Part shown: piece after piece, positions 1 through 6,936 of the stretch
Layout of the letters: every line of letters starts with the position of its first letter
Position numbering within the stretch: position 1 is the stretch's first letter
Origin: G041228335 sp964580905
GTDB taxonomy: Bacteria; Pseudomonadota; Alphaproteobacteria; Puniceispirillales; UBA1172
Assembly (NCBI GenBank): GCA_964580905.1
Contig: CAZOLR010000051.1
Coordinates: forward strand, 1 to 10,897
Length of the DNA: 10,897 nucleotides
Direction: 5' to 3'
Translations under genes and position numbers: made by a program
Notes under the pieces: generated by a model
Told to the model about the DNA's origin: nothing
What the model saw: only the letters and a program-made list of their open reading frames with translations
Database searches by the model: none

Positions 1-1949
1 CCGCCGGTATCATCACTGCTGTCTTCGCCGATCTGGCGGGTGTATTTGCATTCCGGATAATTGGAACAGCCGATAAAGGCCCCGAACCGTCCCAGCTGAA
101 GCCCGAGTTTGCCATTACCGCAATGCTGGCACTGCCGCATCGGTGCTCCGTCTTCACCCAGGGGAAAGAAGTGCTGCTCAAGAAGCATATCGACCTTCTC
201 AAGGACATCTCCGCGGCTCAGATCAGACATGCCGTCAAGCTGGGTTTTGAAGTCTTTCCAGAAGTTGGCAAGCAGGGTTTTCCATTCGAGCTTACCATCG
301 GAAACCCGGTCAAGGTCCTCTTCGAGCCGCGCCGTGAACCCATATTCCACGTATCGGGCAAAGAAACTGTCCAGAAAGGCGGAAACAATCCGTCCCCGGT
401 CTTCGGGTACAAAACGGCCCCGGTCCTTGATAACGTAATTCCGGTCCTGAAGAACCGACAGAATGCTGGCATAGGTGGAAGGGCGTCCTATGCCAAGCTC
501 TTCCATCCGTTTGACCAGACTTGCGTCGGTAAAACGTGGTGGTGGCTGGGTGAAATGCTGTTCCGGCCTGATTTCGATGGTTTTAAGCGTCTCGCCGCTG
601 GCAAGAGGCGGCAAGAGAGAGTTGTCCTCTTTCTCGTCCTGACCGCGGGTTGTGTCATCGCGATCTTCCCGATAGACCGAAAGGAAACCATCAAAGACGA
701 TGACCGACCCGGATGCGCGCAAGACCACTTTGCCATCACCGTCGATGATATCCGCTCCGGTCTGGTCAAGTTCGGCGGATTCCATTTGGCTTGCGATAGT
801 CCTCTTCCAGATCAGCTCATAGAGACGCTGCTGATCACCATCTAGATACTGGCTTATATCTTCCGGCCGGCGGGTGATGGCTGTGGGACGGATCGCCTCA
901 TGCGCTTCCTGGGCATTGGCGGCCTTGGATTTATAGGCGCGGGGAGTGGAGGGCAGGTAGCGACCGCCTTTGTATTCACTGATAGCAGACCGAATGTCAC
1001 TGATCGCTTCCTGTCCGAGCTGAACGCCATCGGTTCGCATATACGTGATCAGCCCTGTTGTTTCACTGCCGATATTGATCCCTTCATACAGCTTTTGCGC
1101 AACACGCATGGTGCGGCTCGCGGAAAAACCCAGCTTTCTGCTGGCTTCCTGCTGCAGGGTTGAAGTGGTGAAAGGTGGTTGCGGATGACGCTTGACGCGC
1201 TTTGTTTCAATCTTGCCCACTTCAAGTTGTGAGGCGCGGATGAGGTCAGCTGCATGCGTGGCTGCGCTCTCGTCACCAAGGCTGAGTTTACCAAGCTTTG
1301 TTCCCTCAACATGGGTCAGCTTGGCGCTGAAACTCTGCCCGTTTTCCTTTTCAAGGCGGACTTCGACACTCCAGTATTCATCTGCCTTGAAGGCTTCAAT
1401 TTCAGCTTCACGTTCGCAGATCAGCTTCAGCGCAACTGACTGCACCCGACCGGCTGATCGTGCGCCGGGGAGTTTGCGCCACAGAATGGGGGAAATGCCG
1501 AAACCCACCAGATAATCAAGCGCACGCCGGGCAAGATAAGCCTCCACCAGCTCCCCGTTGATCTGGCGGGGTTTCTGCATCGCTTCAAGAATGGCGGATT
1601 TGGTGATCTCGTTGAAAACGACGCGTTCCACCGGCGCTCCGTTCAGGGCTTTTTTCTGGGTAAGCACTTCCTGTACATGCCAGGAAATGGCTTCTCCTTC
1701 CCGGTCAGGGTCGGTGGCGAGGATGAGCTTTGTTGCGCCTTTGAGTGCTGCGCTGATCTCGCTGACCGGCGCGTTGCTTCGGCCCGACAATTCCCATTTC
1801 ATCGCAAAGTCATTTTCAGGATCGACCGAGCCGTCCTTGGAGGGCAGATCACGGATATGCCCGACGGAAGCTATGACTTTGTATTCACTGCCAAGATATT
1901 TGTTTATTGTCTTGGCTTTGGCGGGCGATTCAACAACTACAACCTTCAT
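1..1949 (-). CDS. topA: DNA topoisomerase I (type IA), 3' end beyond window
   Basis: Type IA topoisomerase, which relaxes negatively supercoiled DNA by cutting one strand through a 5'-phosphotyrosine link. About 649 codons are present and the frame runs open off the left edge, so the C-terminus is missing. The TOPRIM domain opens with M-K-V-V-V-V-E-S-P-A-K (Glu7) and carries the metal motif D80-x-D82-x-E84 in T-D-P-D-R-E-G-E. The catalytic tyrosine is Tyr303 in G-L-I-T-Y-M-R-T-D. A zinc-ribbon repeat follows at about residues 607-634 (Cys607, 610, 628, 634), so further C-terminal repeats probably lie outside the window. The ATG at 1949 is chosen because the conserved TOPRIM strand begins right after it; AGGA lies about 11 nt upstream, a loose Shine-Dalgarno match. 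It follows dprA by 64 nt on the same strand and is probably the distal gene of the ruvX-pyrB-pyrC'-plsY-dprA-topA block. Identification is near certain. Confidence 0.97.
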   Translation of the reverse strand, partial: MKVVVVESPAKAKTINKYLGSEYKVIASVGHIRDLPSKDGSVDPENDFAMKWELSGRSNAPVSEISAALKGATKLILATDPDREGEAISWHVQEVLTQKKALNGAPVERVVFNEITKSAILEAMQKPRQINGELVEAYLARRALDYLVGFGISPILWRKLPGARSAGRVQSVALKLICEREAEIEAFKADEYWSVEVRLEKENGQSFSAKLTHVEGTKLGKLSLGDESAATHAADLIRASQLEVGKIETKRVKRHPQPPFTTSTLQQEASRKLGFSASRTMRVAQKLYEGINIGSETTGLITYMRTDGVQLGQEAISDIRSAISEYKGGRYLPSTPRAYKSKAANAQEAHEAIRPTAITRRPEDISQYLDGDQQRLYELIWKRTIASQMESAELDQTGADIIDGDGKVVLRASGSVIVFDGFLSVYREDRDDTTRGQDEKEDNSLLPPLASGETLKTIEIRPEQHFTQPPPRFTDASLVKRMEELGIGRPSTYASILSVLQDRNYVIKDRGRFVPEDRGRIVSAFLDSFFARYVEYGFTARLEEDLDRVSDGKLEWKTLLANFWKDFKTQLDGMSDLSRGDVLEKVDMLLEQHFFPLGEDGAPMRQCQHCGNGKLGLQLGRFGAFIGCSNYPECKYTRQIGEDSSDDTG

Positions 1950-2013
1950 CGTACCATTTGTCCTGCATTGTGCTGACCGTTCGGTGCCTGCAGATGCTTG
2001 TAATTACAGTAAC

Positions 2014-3117
2014 TTAGACCTTTTTATAAGTAAGTGTCACTCGGTTTCCGTAGAGACGGGTGACGACCCCGGCAAGTTCCATTTCAAGCAGCGCAACATT
2101 CACCACCGATGCTGACAAATGACATCGCCGGATCAATTCGTCAACCTCGATGGGGTCAAAACTCAAAAACTTTCTTAATTCAGCATGGGCATGAGTAAGG
2201 TCTTCAGAAGTGAAAGAGCGGCATGTTTCAGCCGCTTCGATGACAGGTTTGGGTTCAGGTGAGCGCATATCAAAATCTTTTACAACTTCAAGAATATCGT
2301 TTGTATTTCGAACAAGAATTGCGCCGTCACGGATAAGGGCATTGCATCCCGATGATCTGGGATCAAGCGGCATGCCCGGGACGGCCAGCACCTCACGGCC
2401 CCTGTCATTGGCTTCATGTGCCGTGATAAGCGAGCCTGATTTCAACCCGGCCTCAACCACCAGTGTCGCCAGCCCAAGTGACGCGATGATCCGGTTTCTG
2501 ATCGGGAAGTGACGCGCCAGGGGCTGCATGCCCAGCGGCATTTCAGATATGACAAGGCCTTCGGCACAGATCCTGTGATAGAGTTTTTCATTCTCCCTCG
2601 GGTAGATTTGATCCACCCCGCCACCGAGAACAGCTATCGTCCCGCTTGCAAGCCCGCCGTGATGGGCGGAGGCATCAATGCCCCGCGCAAGTCCGGAGGC
2701 AATGACAAAACCGTTCTGCCCGAGCTCAGATGCTATCTGTTCGCAAAAAGTCATGGCGTTGGCGGAAGAGTTTCGTGATCCCACAATGGAAATTGCCGGT
2801 CGATGCAACAGCGGGCCATGCCCGATCAGCGACAAACAGCCCGGGGCATCGTCAAACGCATCAAGGCTGGCGGGGTAACTGTCTTCGCCGCGGACAATTA
2901 TCCATCCGCCCAGTTTTTCAAGGGCCGCGATCTCATCTTCGATCATGGTTTTGCTGGCCAGCTTGACCCGGACATTGCTGCGGTGCGTCAATTCCGGCAA
3001 ACGGTCAATCGCATCTAGTGCGTTGCCATACCGGTTTATCAGTGTCTGGAAAGTGATTGGTCCTATGGTGTTACTGCGGATGAGGCGCAACCGAGCAATC
3101 TTTTCGGCAAGTTTCAT
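2014..3117 (-). CDS. dprA: DNA-processing protein DprA/Smf
   Basis: DprA binds incoming single-stranded DNA and loads RecA during natural transformation; many bacteria not known to be competent also keep the gene. The 367-residue product has the usual three-part layout. An N-terminal helical region covers about 1-70. A Rossmann-like core of about 75-285 carries I-V-G-S-R-N (111-116), S-G-L-A-R-G-I-D (141-148), F-P-I-R-N-R-I-I-A (204-212) and S-G-S-L-I-T-A-H-E-A (227-236). A C-terminal winged-helix-like segment lies at about 315-365 (D-E-L-I-R-R-C followed by L-L-E-M-E-L-A-G-V-V), resembling the DML1-type domain. The length is normal and nothing looks broken. Only a weak GGA precedes the ATG. 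The gene sits 53 nt after plsY and 64 nt before topA; dprA-topA adjacency is common in bacteria. No other competence gene is visible here, so a role in transformation is not shown. Confidence 0.95.
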   Translation of the reverse strand: MKLAEKIARLRLIRSNTIGPITFQTLINRYGNALDAIDRLPELTHRSNVRVKLASKTMIEDEIAALEKLGGWIIVRGEDSYPASLDAFDDAPGCLSLIGHGPLLHRPAISIVGSRNSSANAMTFCEQIASELGQNGFVIASGLARGIDASAHHGGLASGTIAVLGGGVDQIYPRENEKLYHRICAEGLVISEMPLGMQPLARHFPIRNRIIASLGLATLVVEAGLKSGSLITAHEANDRGREVLAVPGMPLDPRSSGCNALIRDGAILVRNTNDILEVVKDFDMRSPEPKPVIEAAETCRSFTSEDLTHAHAELRKFLSFDPIEVDELIRRCHLSASVVNVALLEMELAGVVTRLYGNRVTLTYKKV

Positions 3118-3170
3118 TCCGACAGTATAGTCAGGAAGTCTTAAAATATCGTTAAGTTACAGAAGAGATA

Positions 3171-3779
3171 TTACCGGCCTATTTTCGGCTCATTGCCGGC
3201 AAGCAGTCGGGCAATATTTGCGCGATGCCTGGCCACAGACAGGACGGCAATGACAAGTGCTGCAATGGCAAGTGGAGCTTGTTCCCCCTCATCAGCCAGA
3301 AAGAAAAGTATAATGGGTGAGGCGAGATACGACACAATCGCCGCGGCCGAGGAAATGCGTGTCATAGCCGCTGTGGCAAGCCAGGTCAGGATCATCACCG
3401 CACCGGACAGGGGGTGCATGGCAACAACCACGCCGATGCCTGTCGCCACGCCTTTGCCTCCCTTGAATTTAAGCCAAATGGGAAAGCAATGGCCGATAAC
3501 GCTGAAAATCGCGGCAACAGCAACAAGAAGGGCCTGATGGGTCATCATCTCCGTGATCATCACGGCCACGGCACCTTTGCCGATATCAAGAATGAGGGTT
3601 GCAGCGGCGGCGGTTTTACTGCCGGTGCGCAGAACATTGGTTGCTCCGATATTGCCGCTGCCGATCTGGCGCAGGTCTCCGAGACCCATGAGGCGGGTGA
3701 TAATCAGCCCGAAGGGCAGTGAGCAAGCCAGATACGCCGCAAGAGCAACAAAACCAATATGGAGCACATCAACCTGCAT
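3171..3779 (-). CDS. plsY: Glycerol-3-phosphate acyltransferase PlsY
   Basis: Integral membrane acyltransferase that moves the acyl group from acyl-phosphate to sn-glycerol-3-phosphate, giving lysophosphatidic acid, the first acylation of phospholipid synthesis. The 202-residue product has all three family motifs: G-S-G-N-I-G-A-T-N (40-48), K-G-G-K-G-V-A-T-G (106-114) and R-H-R-A-N-I-A-R-L-L-A-G (184-195). Hydrophobic segments lie at about 6-30, 57-78, 84-103, 111-137, 143-162 and 169-182, as expected for a multi-pass protein. The ATG at 3779 is preferred: it puts the first motif about 38 residues in, as in the family, and GAGG lies 12 nt upstream. A TTG at 3797 would add six residues (AGAAGG only 3 nt before it). 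Either start overlaps the end of the pyrC-like gene (11 nt for the ATG), implying co-transcription and possibly coupled translation. Confidence 0.95.
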   Translation of the reverse strand: MQVDVLHIGFVALAAYLACSLPFGLIITRLMGLGDLRQIGSGNIGATNVLRTGSKTAAAATLILDIGKGAVAVMITEMMTHQALLVAVAAIFSVIGHCFPIWLKFKGGKGVATGIGVVVAMHPLSGAVMILTWLATAAMTRISSAAAIVSYLASPIILFFLADEGEQAPLAIAALVIAVLSVARHRANIARLLAGNEPKIGR

Positions 3780-5079
3780 CGGTAACGTCAGCCTCAAAAA
3801 CCTTCTTGCCGGCTATCCATGTGCTGAGCACCTTGCCCTGCACCGGTTGACCTTCAAAAGGTGTTGACTTGGACAGGGATCGGAAAGCGGAACCTCTGAT
3901 CTGCCATCCTCTTTCCGGTGCAAACAGCACCATATCGGCAACGGAACCCGGGGCAAGACTGCCGCCGGGCAGATCAAGCAATACAGCAGGCGCGGTTGAG
4001 ATCATTTCAATGGCCCTGATGAGCGGAAGATATCCGCTTGTATAGAGCCCGAGCACGAGAGGAAGCAGAGTTTCAAGCCCTGAACTGCCCCTTGCGGCAA
4101 TACCGAAGGGAAGCAGTTTGGCATCCCGGTCCTGCGGGGCGTGGTCGCTCGCGATACAATCTATCGTGCCGTCAATAATGCCGTCGAGCACCGCTTGCCT
4201 GTCAGATTCCGAACGAAGGGGCGGGGACAACTGAAAACGGGTGTCGTACTGCAACGTGGCCAGATCATTGAGCAGATAATAGGGCGGGGCGGTATCGCAG
4301 GTGATGCTGATGCCTTCATCCTTGGCCCGACGGACCAGATCAACGCCGCGGGCCGTGGAAATATGGGCAATGTGATAGCGGACGCCGGTCAGCCGGGCGA
4401 GGGTGATATCACGTGCGATCATGATTTCTTCCGCTTCGGCGGGAATGCCTCGCAGGCCGAGACGGGTTGAGTTTTCACCTTCATGCATTTCCCCGCCAGC
4501 GGCCAGTGCCATATCTTCGGCGTGCTGGATAACAGGTTTATCCAGCATGGCAGCGTAATCCATGATCCGCCGCATCACCAGGCTGTCTGAAATCGGGATG
4601 ATGCCGTTAGTAAATCCGACTGCGCCGGCTTCAGCCAGAAGCCCCAGTTCGGCCATATGCTCGTTATCAAGATTGCGTGTTGCGGCGCCATAGGCAAAAA
4701 TTCGGGGCGATGGTCTGTCGTCGTCCCCCTCATTTCGTACCAGCGCAGACAGGCTGTCAGGATTGTCCAGCACCGGGTTGGTGTTCGGCAGGCAGACCAT
4801 GGTGGTGATGCCGCCTGCGATGGCCGCATCAGTCAGGCTGGTGCGGCTTTCCTGATAGGTATGTCCGGGGTTTCTCGATTGAACCCGCATATCGACAAGC
4901 CCGGGGGCAAGGATGGCACCCTCAGCGCTGATGAGGGTTGCATCGGATGGTGGAGGGCCGATTTCATGAGGGGAGCCCGCGGCGGCAACCAAACCGTCTT
5001 CTACCAAAACGGACGCTGTTTCATCCCGTCCGGTGGACGGATCAGCAAGATGAATACGGTCAAAAAAGATCCGGCTCAT
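3769..5079 (-). CDS. pyrC: Dihydroorotase-like protein, probably non-catalytic (PyrC'/PyrX type)
   Basis: Homolog of class I dihydroorotases, which close carbamoyl-aspartate to dihydroorotate in pyrimidine synthesis; 436 residues, normal length. The amidohydrolase fold is clear: A-P-G-L-V-D-M (58-64), N-T-N-P (99-102), Q-H-A-E-D (185-189), H-I-A-H-I-S-T (236-242) and A-S-D-H-A-P (310-315). However, the metal-binding H-x-H after P-G-L-V-D-M reads R65-V-Q67. The bridging-Asp region, normally F-S/T-D-D-G, reads F-T-N-G-I (156-160). His186, His239 and Asp312 remain. The usual T-P-H-H is A-P-P-Y (264-267). Losing HxH should abolish the binuclear zinc site, so this is probably a structural partner of PyrB, as described for the pyrB-linked inactive dihydroorotase of Pseudomonas. 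The start overlaps the pyrB stop by ATGA, with AGGAAGG about 9 nt upstream. An active dihydroorotase would then be encoded elsewhere. Family certain; loss of activity inferred. Confidence 0.93.
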   Translation of the reverse strand: MSRIFFDRIHLADPSTGRDETASVLVEDGLVAAAGSPHEIGPPPSDATLISAEGAILAPGLVDMRVQSRNPGHTYQESRTSLTDAAIAGGITTMVCLPNTNPVLDNPDSLSALVRNEGDDDRPSPRIFAYGAATRNLDNEHMAELGLLAEAGAVGFTNGIIPISDSLVMRRIMDYAAMLDKPVIQHAEDMALAAGGEMHEGENSTRLGLRGIPAEAEEIMIARDITLARLTGVRYHIAHISTARGVDLVRRAKDEGISITCDTAPPYYLLNDLATLQYDTRFQLSPPLRSESDRQAVLDGIIDGTIDCIASDHAPQDRDAKLLPFGIAARGSSGLETLLPLVLGLYTSGYLPLIRAIEMISTAPAVLLDLPGGSLAPGSVADMVLFAPERGWQIRGSAFRSLSKSTPFEGQPVQGKVLSTWIAGKKVFEADVTDAG

Positions 5080-6110
5080 GACAGCGGGCCTTCCTGGCGT
5101 TTTGCGGCAACCGCTTCGAGGCAGGCCATGCGAACGGCAACACCCATATCCACCTGCATGGTGATCAGGCTTCGCTCAACATCATCGGCCAATGCACTGT
5201 CAATCTCGACGCCCCGGTTCATGGGGCCGGGGTGCATGATCAGCGCCTTTGGCGCCGCTTCGCTGAGCTTGGCGGCATCAAGCCCGAACAGATGAAAAAA
5301 TTCACGTTGTGACGGCGTCTCGGTTCCCTGCATGCGTTCTGTCTGGAGCCGGAGGAGCATGACAATATCAACACCTTCTATCCCCTCCATTAAGTCATGA
5401 TGGCATTCAACGCCCATATTGCTGATCCCGGCAGGCAACAGGGTGGACGGGCTGACAAGCCGTGTTTCCGCGCCGAGGGTGGATAACAGATGGATATTGG
5501 ATCTCGCCACCCGGCTATTGGCGATATCGCCGCAGATGGCAATTTTAAGCCCTGTGATATGTCCCAGTCTGCGTTTGATGGTCAGGGCATCGAGAAGCGC
5601 CTGGGTCGGGTGTTCATGGCGCCCGTCGCCGGCGTTGACCACGGACGCGTCAACATGCCTTGACAGCATCAGGCTGGCGCCTGAATTCTGGTGCCGCATG
5701 ACGAGGATATCAGGGTGCATGGCGTTGAGGGTGACGGCCGTGTCCAAAAGGCTCTCACCCTTTTTGATGGATGAGGTGGAAACAGGAACATTCACCACCG
5801 AAGCCCCGATTTTACGTGCCGCCAGATCAAAGCTGACCCGTGTTCGCGTTGAATTTTCAAAAAACAGATTGAAAACGGTAACACCCTTCAGATGCGGGAG
5901 GATTTCCCGGCTGGGCAGTTCGGCAAACTGGTTGGCCCGGTCGATAAGGCCTTCGATAACCGGCCTTGTCATGCCTTCAATGCCCAGAAGGTGCTGATCA
6001 TCAAGTCTGGCAAATGCTTCGGGGGACCGGGCTGATGTCATCAACTCGTTCGTGCTGGTTTTGGATTGGGTATCGGCCTTGCTGCTCGCCGATCTGCGCT
6101 GACCTGACAT
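5076..6110 (-). CDS. pyrB: Aspartate carbamoyltransferase catalytic chain
   Basis: Joins carbamoyl phosphate and aspartate to N-carbamoyl-aspartate, the committed step of pyrimidine synthesis, in the cytoplasm. The catalytic set is complete: S-T-R-T-R (87-91, carbamoyl phosphate), K-K-G-E-S (116-120), H-P-T-Q-A-L-L-D (167-174), R-L-Q-T-E-R (254-259, aspartate side) and H-P-G-P-M-N-R-G-V-E-I (293-303). No regulatory chain gene (pyrI) is adjacent. With the ATG at 6110 the protein is 344 residues, and its first ~35 are polar and Ser/Thr-rich, ahead of the conserved H-L-L-G-I-E-G. No Shine-Dalgarno is visible for that ATG, which lies only 7 nt after the ruvX stop. Met24 (ATG at 6041) would give 321 residues, closer to the usual bacterial length, but its GAG is only about 3 nt away. 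The start is therefore uncertain. The stop overlaps the pyrC-like start by 4 nt, linking the two products. Confidence 0.96.
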   Translation of the reverse strand: MSGQRRSASSKADTQSKTSTNELMTSARSPEAFARLDDQHLLGIEGMTRPVIEGLIDRANQFAELPSREILPHLKGVTVFNLFFENSTRTRVSFDLAARKIGASVVNVPVSTSSIKKGESLLDTAVTLNAMHPDILVMRHQNSGASLMLSRHVDASVVNAGDGRHEHPTQALLDALTIKRRLGHITGLKIAICGDIANSRVARSNIHLLSTLGAETRLVSPSTLLPAGISNMGVECHHDLMEGIEGVDIVMLLRLQTERMQGTETPSQREFFHLFGLDAAKLSEAAPKALIMHPGPMNRGVEIDSALADDVERSLITMQVDMGVAVRMACLEAVAAKRQEGPLS

Positions 6111-6117
6111 GAGTTGC

Positions 6118-6591
6118 TTATATATCGGGTGATGCTATGGCGTCCAGTGCTGATTGCAGGATCCATCCTGCGGCCAGCGCATCGCGCCTCATCTGACGTT
6201 TCTGGCGGGTCATATCCGCGCTGAGCATGGCGGACTCCACCGCGGCGGTGGAAAGGCGTTCGTCCTGAAAAGCAACCGGCATGTCGCGGAGACGAAGCAT
6301 GGCATAGGTGAAATCACGGATAGAATCGCATCGCGGACCTTCGCTCCCGTCCATGTTTACGGGCCAGCCGATAACCATGCCGCCAATCGTCTCTTCGCGA
6401 TCAATGAGGGCGAACAGCTTGTCCATATCGGGGGTGAATTTCCGCCGCCACAGGATGGAATGAGGTGTTGCGATCGTCCAACTGGCATCACAGGTGGCAA
6501 GGCCGATTGTTTTTTTGCCCACATCAAGGCCGATCAGTCGCTGTCCGGCGTGTACATGTGACCTGATCTCGTCTATCTTGCATACAGCCAT
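6118..6591 (-). CDS. ruvX: Holliday-junction resolvase-like protein RuvX/YqgF (pre-16S rRNA nuclease family)
   Basis: Member of the RuvC-like YqgF family, linked in E. coli to maturation of the 16S rRNA 5' end and by fold to junction resolvases. The 157-residue product has L-I-G-L-D-V-G-K-K-T-I-G-L-A (19-32, acidic Asp23), G-W-P-V-N-M-D-G-S-E-G-P-R (75-87, the family's usual G-L-P-x-N-M-D-G motif), D-E-R-L-S-T (110-115, Glu111) and a C-terminal R-D-A-L-A-A (136-141, Asp137) where the family has its last acidic ligand. All expected acidic positions appear to be present. AGGGG lies about 13-14 nt before the ATG, a long spacing. It is the promoter-proximal gene of the minus-strand block, 7 nt ahead of pyrB, and diverges from gatC. 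Whether it acts on rRNA or DNA in this organism cannot be told from sequence. Confidence 0.93.
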   Translation of the reverse strand: MAVCKIDEIRSHVHAGQRLIGLDVGKKTIGLATCDASWTIATPHSILWRRKFTPDMDKLFALIDREETIGGMVIGWPVNMDGSEGPRCDSIRDFTYAMLRLRDMPVAFQDERLSTAAVESAMLSADMTRQKRQMRRDALAAGWILQSALDAIASPDI

Positions 6592-6606
6592 AACCGGTGC
6601 TATTAC
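6578..6606 (+). promoter_or_regulatory. Candidate promoter for gatCAB operon
   Basis: TTGCAT (6578-6583), a 17-nt spacer and TATTAC (6601-6606) lie upstream of gatC on the plus strand. The match is 3 of 6 for the -35 and 4 of 6 for the -10. The -35 element lies inside the 5' end of ruvX. Together with the minus-strand candidate at 6615-6642 it would make a compact divergent promoter pair. The match is weak. Confidence 0.25.
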
Positions 6607-6614
6607 CCCTTTTG

Positions 6615-6642
6615 ATTACAAAACTCCCCATTCATAGAGCAA
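6615..6642 (-). promoter_or_regulatory. Candidate promoter for ruvX-pyrB operon
   Basis: Reading the minus strand, TTGCTC (6642-6637) is followed after 16 nt by TGTAAT (6620-6615). This matches the -35 consensus at 4 of 6 positions and the -10 consensus at 5 of 6. Transcription would begin at about 6608, some 15-20 nt before the ruvX ATG at 6591. It was found by eye, and alphaproteobacterial promoters vary, so this is a suggestion only. Confidence 0.4.
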
Positions 6643-6648
6643 ATGGCC

Positions 6649-6936
6649 ATGTCTGTCGACAAATCCACCGTTTCCCGAATAGCCCGCCTTGCCCGTATCG
6701 ATATCGGCGAGGACCGGCTTGAGCCGATGGCCGGTGAGCTGAACGGTATCCTTTCCTGGATCGAACAGCTCAATGAAGTTGATACCGATAATGTTGAACC
6801 ATTGTCGAGCGTCACCGGTCACGCCCTGCCCATGAGAGAAGATCAGGTGACCGATGGCAACATACCGCAGGATGTTGTCGCCAATGCACCTGAAACCATG
6901 TCCGGCTTTTATGTTGTCCCAAAGGTGGTGGAATGA
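6649..6936 (+). CDS. gatC: Asp/Glu-tRNA amidotransferase subunit C
   Basis: Small subunit of the GatCAB amidotransferase, which turns misacylated Glu-tRNA(Gln) or Asp-tRNA(Asn) into Gln-tRNA(Gln) or Asn-tRNA(Asn). GatC wraps around GatA and stabilises the complex. From the ATG at 6649 it is 95 residues and begins M-S-V-D-K, the usual start of alphaproteobacterial GatC. It has the R-I-A-R-L-A-R-I segment at about 10-17, an I-L-x-W-I-E-Q-L helix at about 34-41 and a conserved C-terminal G-F-Y-V-V-P-K-V-V-E. An ATG at 6643 would add two residues but leaves the AGAG only 3 nt away; for 6649 the spacing is about 9 nt, so 6649 is preferred. The gene ends in an ATGA overlap with gatA. Confidence 0.94.
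   Translation: MSVDKSTVSRIARLARIDIGEDRLEPMAGELNGILSWIEQLNEVDTDNVEPLSSVTGHALPMREDQVTDGNIPQDVVANAPETMSGFYVVPKVVE

Noticed and set aside
123..845. Long plus-strand open frame inside topA.
   Set aside because: It lies opposite topA, whose reading frame carries clear conserved motifs; the plus-strand translation shows no recognisable domain.
1939..1960. Three-codon upstream frame (ATG GTA CGA TGA) overlapping the topA ATG, as a regulatory leader peptide.
   Set aside because: A frame this short arises easily by chance, and it has no ribosome site distinct from that of topA.
3140..3156. Inverted repeat CTTAA/TTAAG in the plsY-dprA gap as a terminator.
   Set aside because: The stem has only 5 pairs, mostly A-T, and no T-tract on the relevant strand, too weak for an intrinsic terminator.
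4657..5295. Plus-strand open frame of over 200 codons across the pyrC'/pyrB junction.
   Set aside because: It spans the join of two well-supported minus-strand genes and its translation looks like an antisense shadow, with no family motifs.
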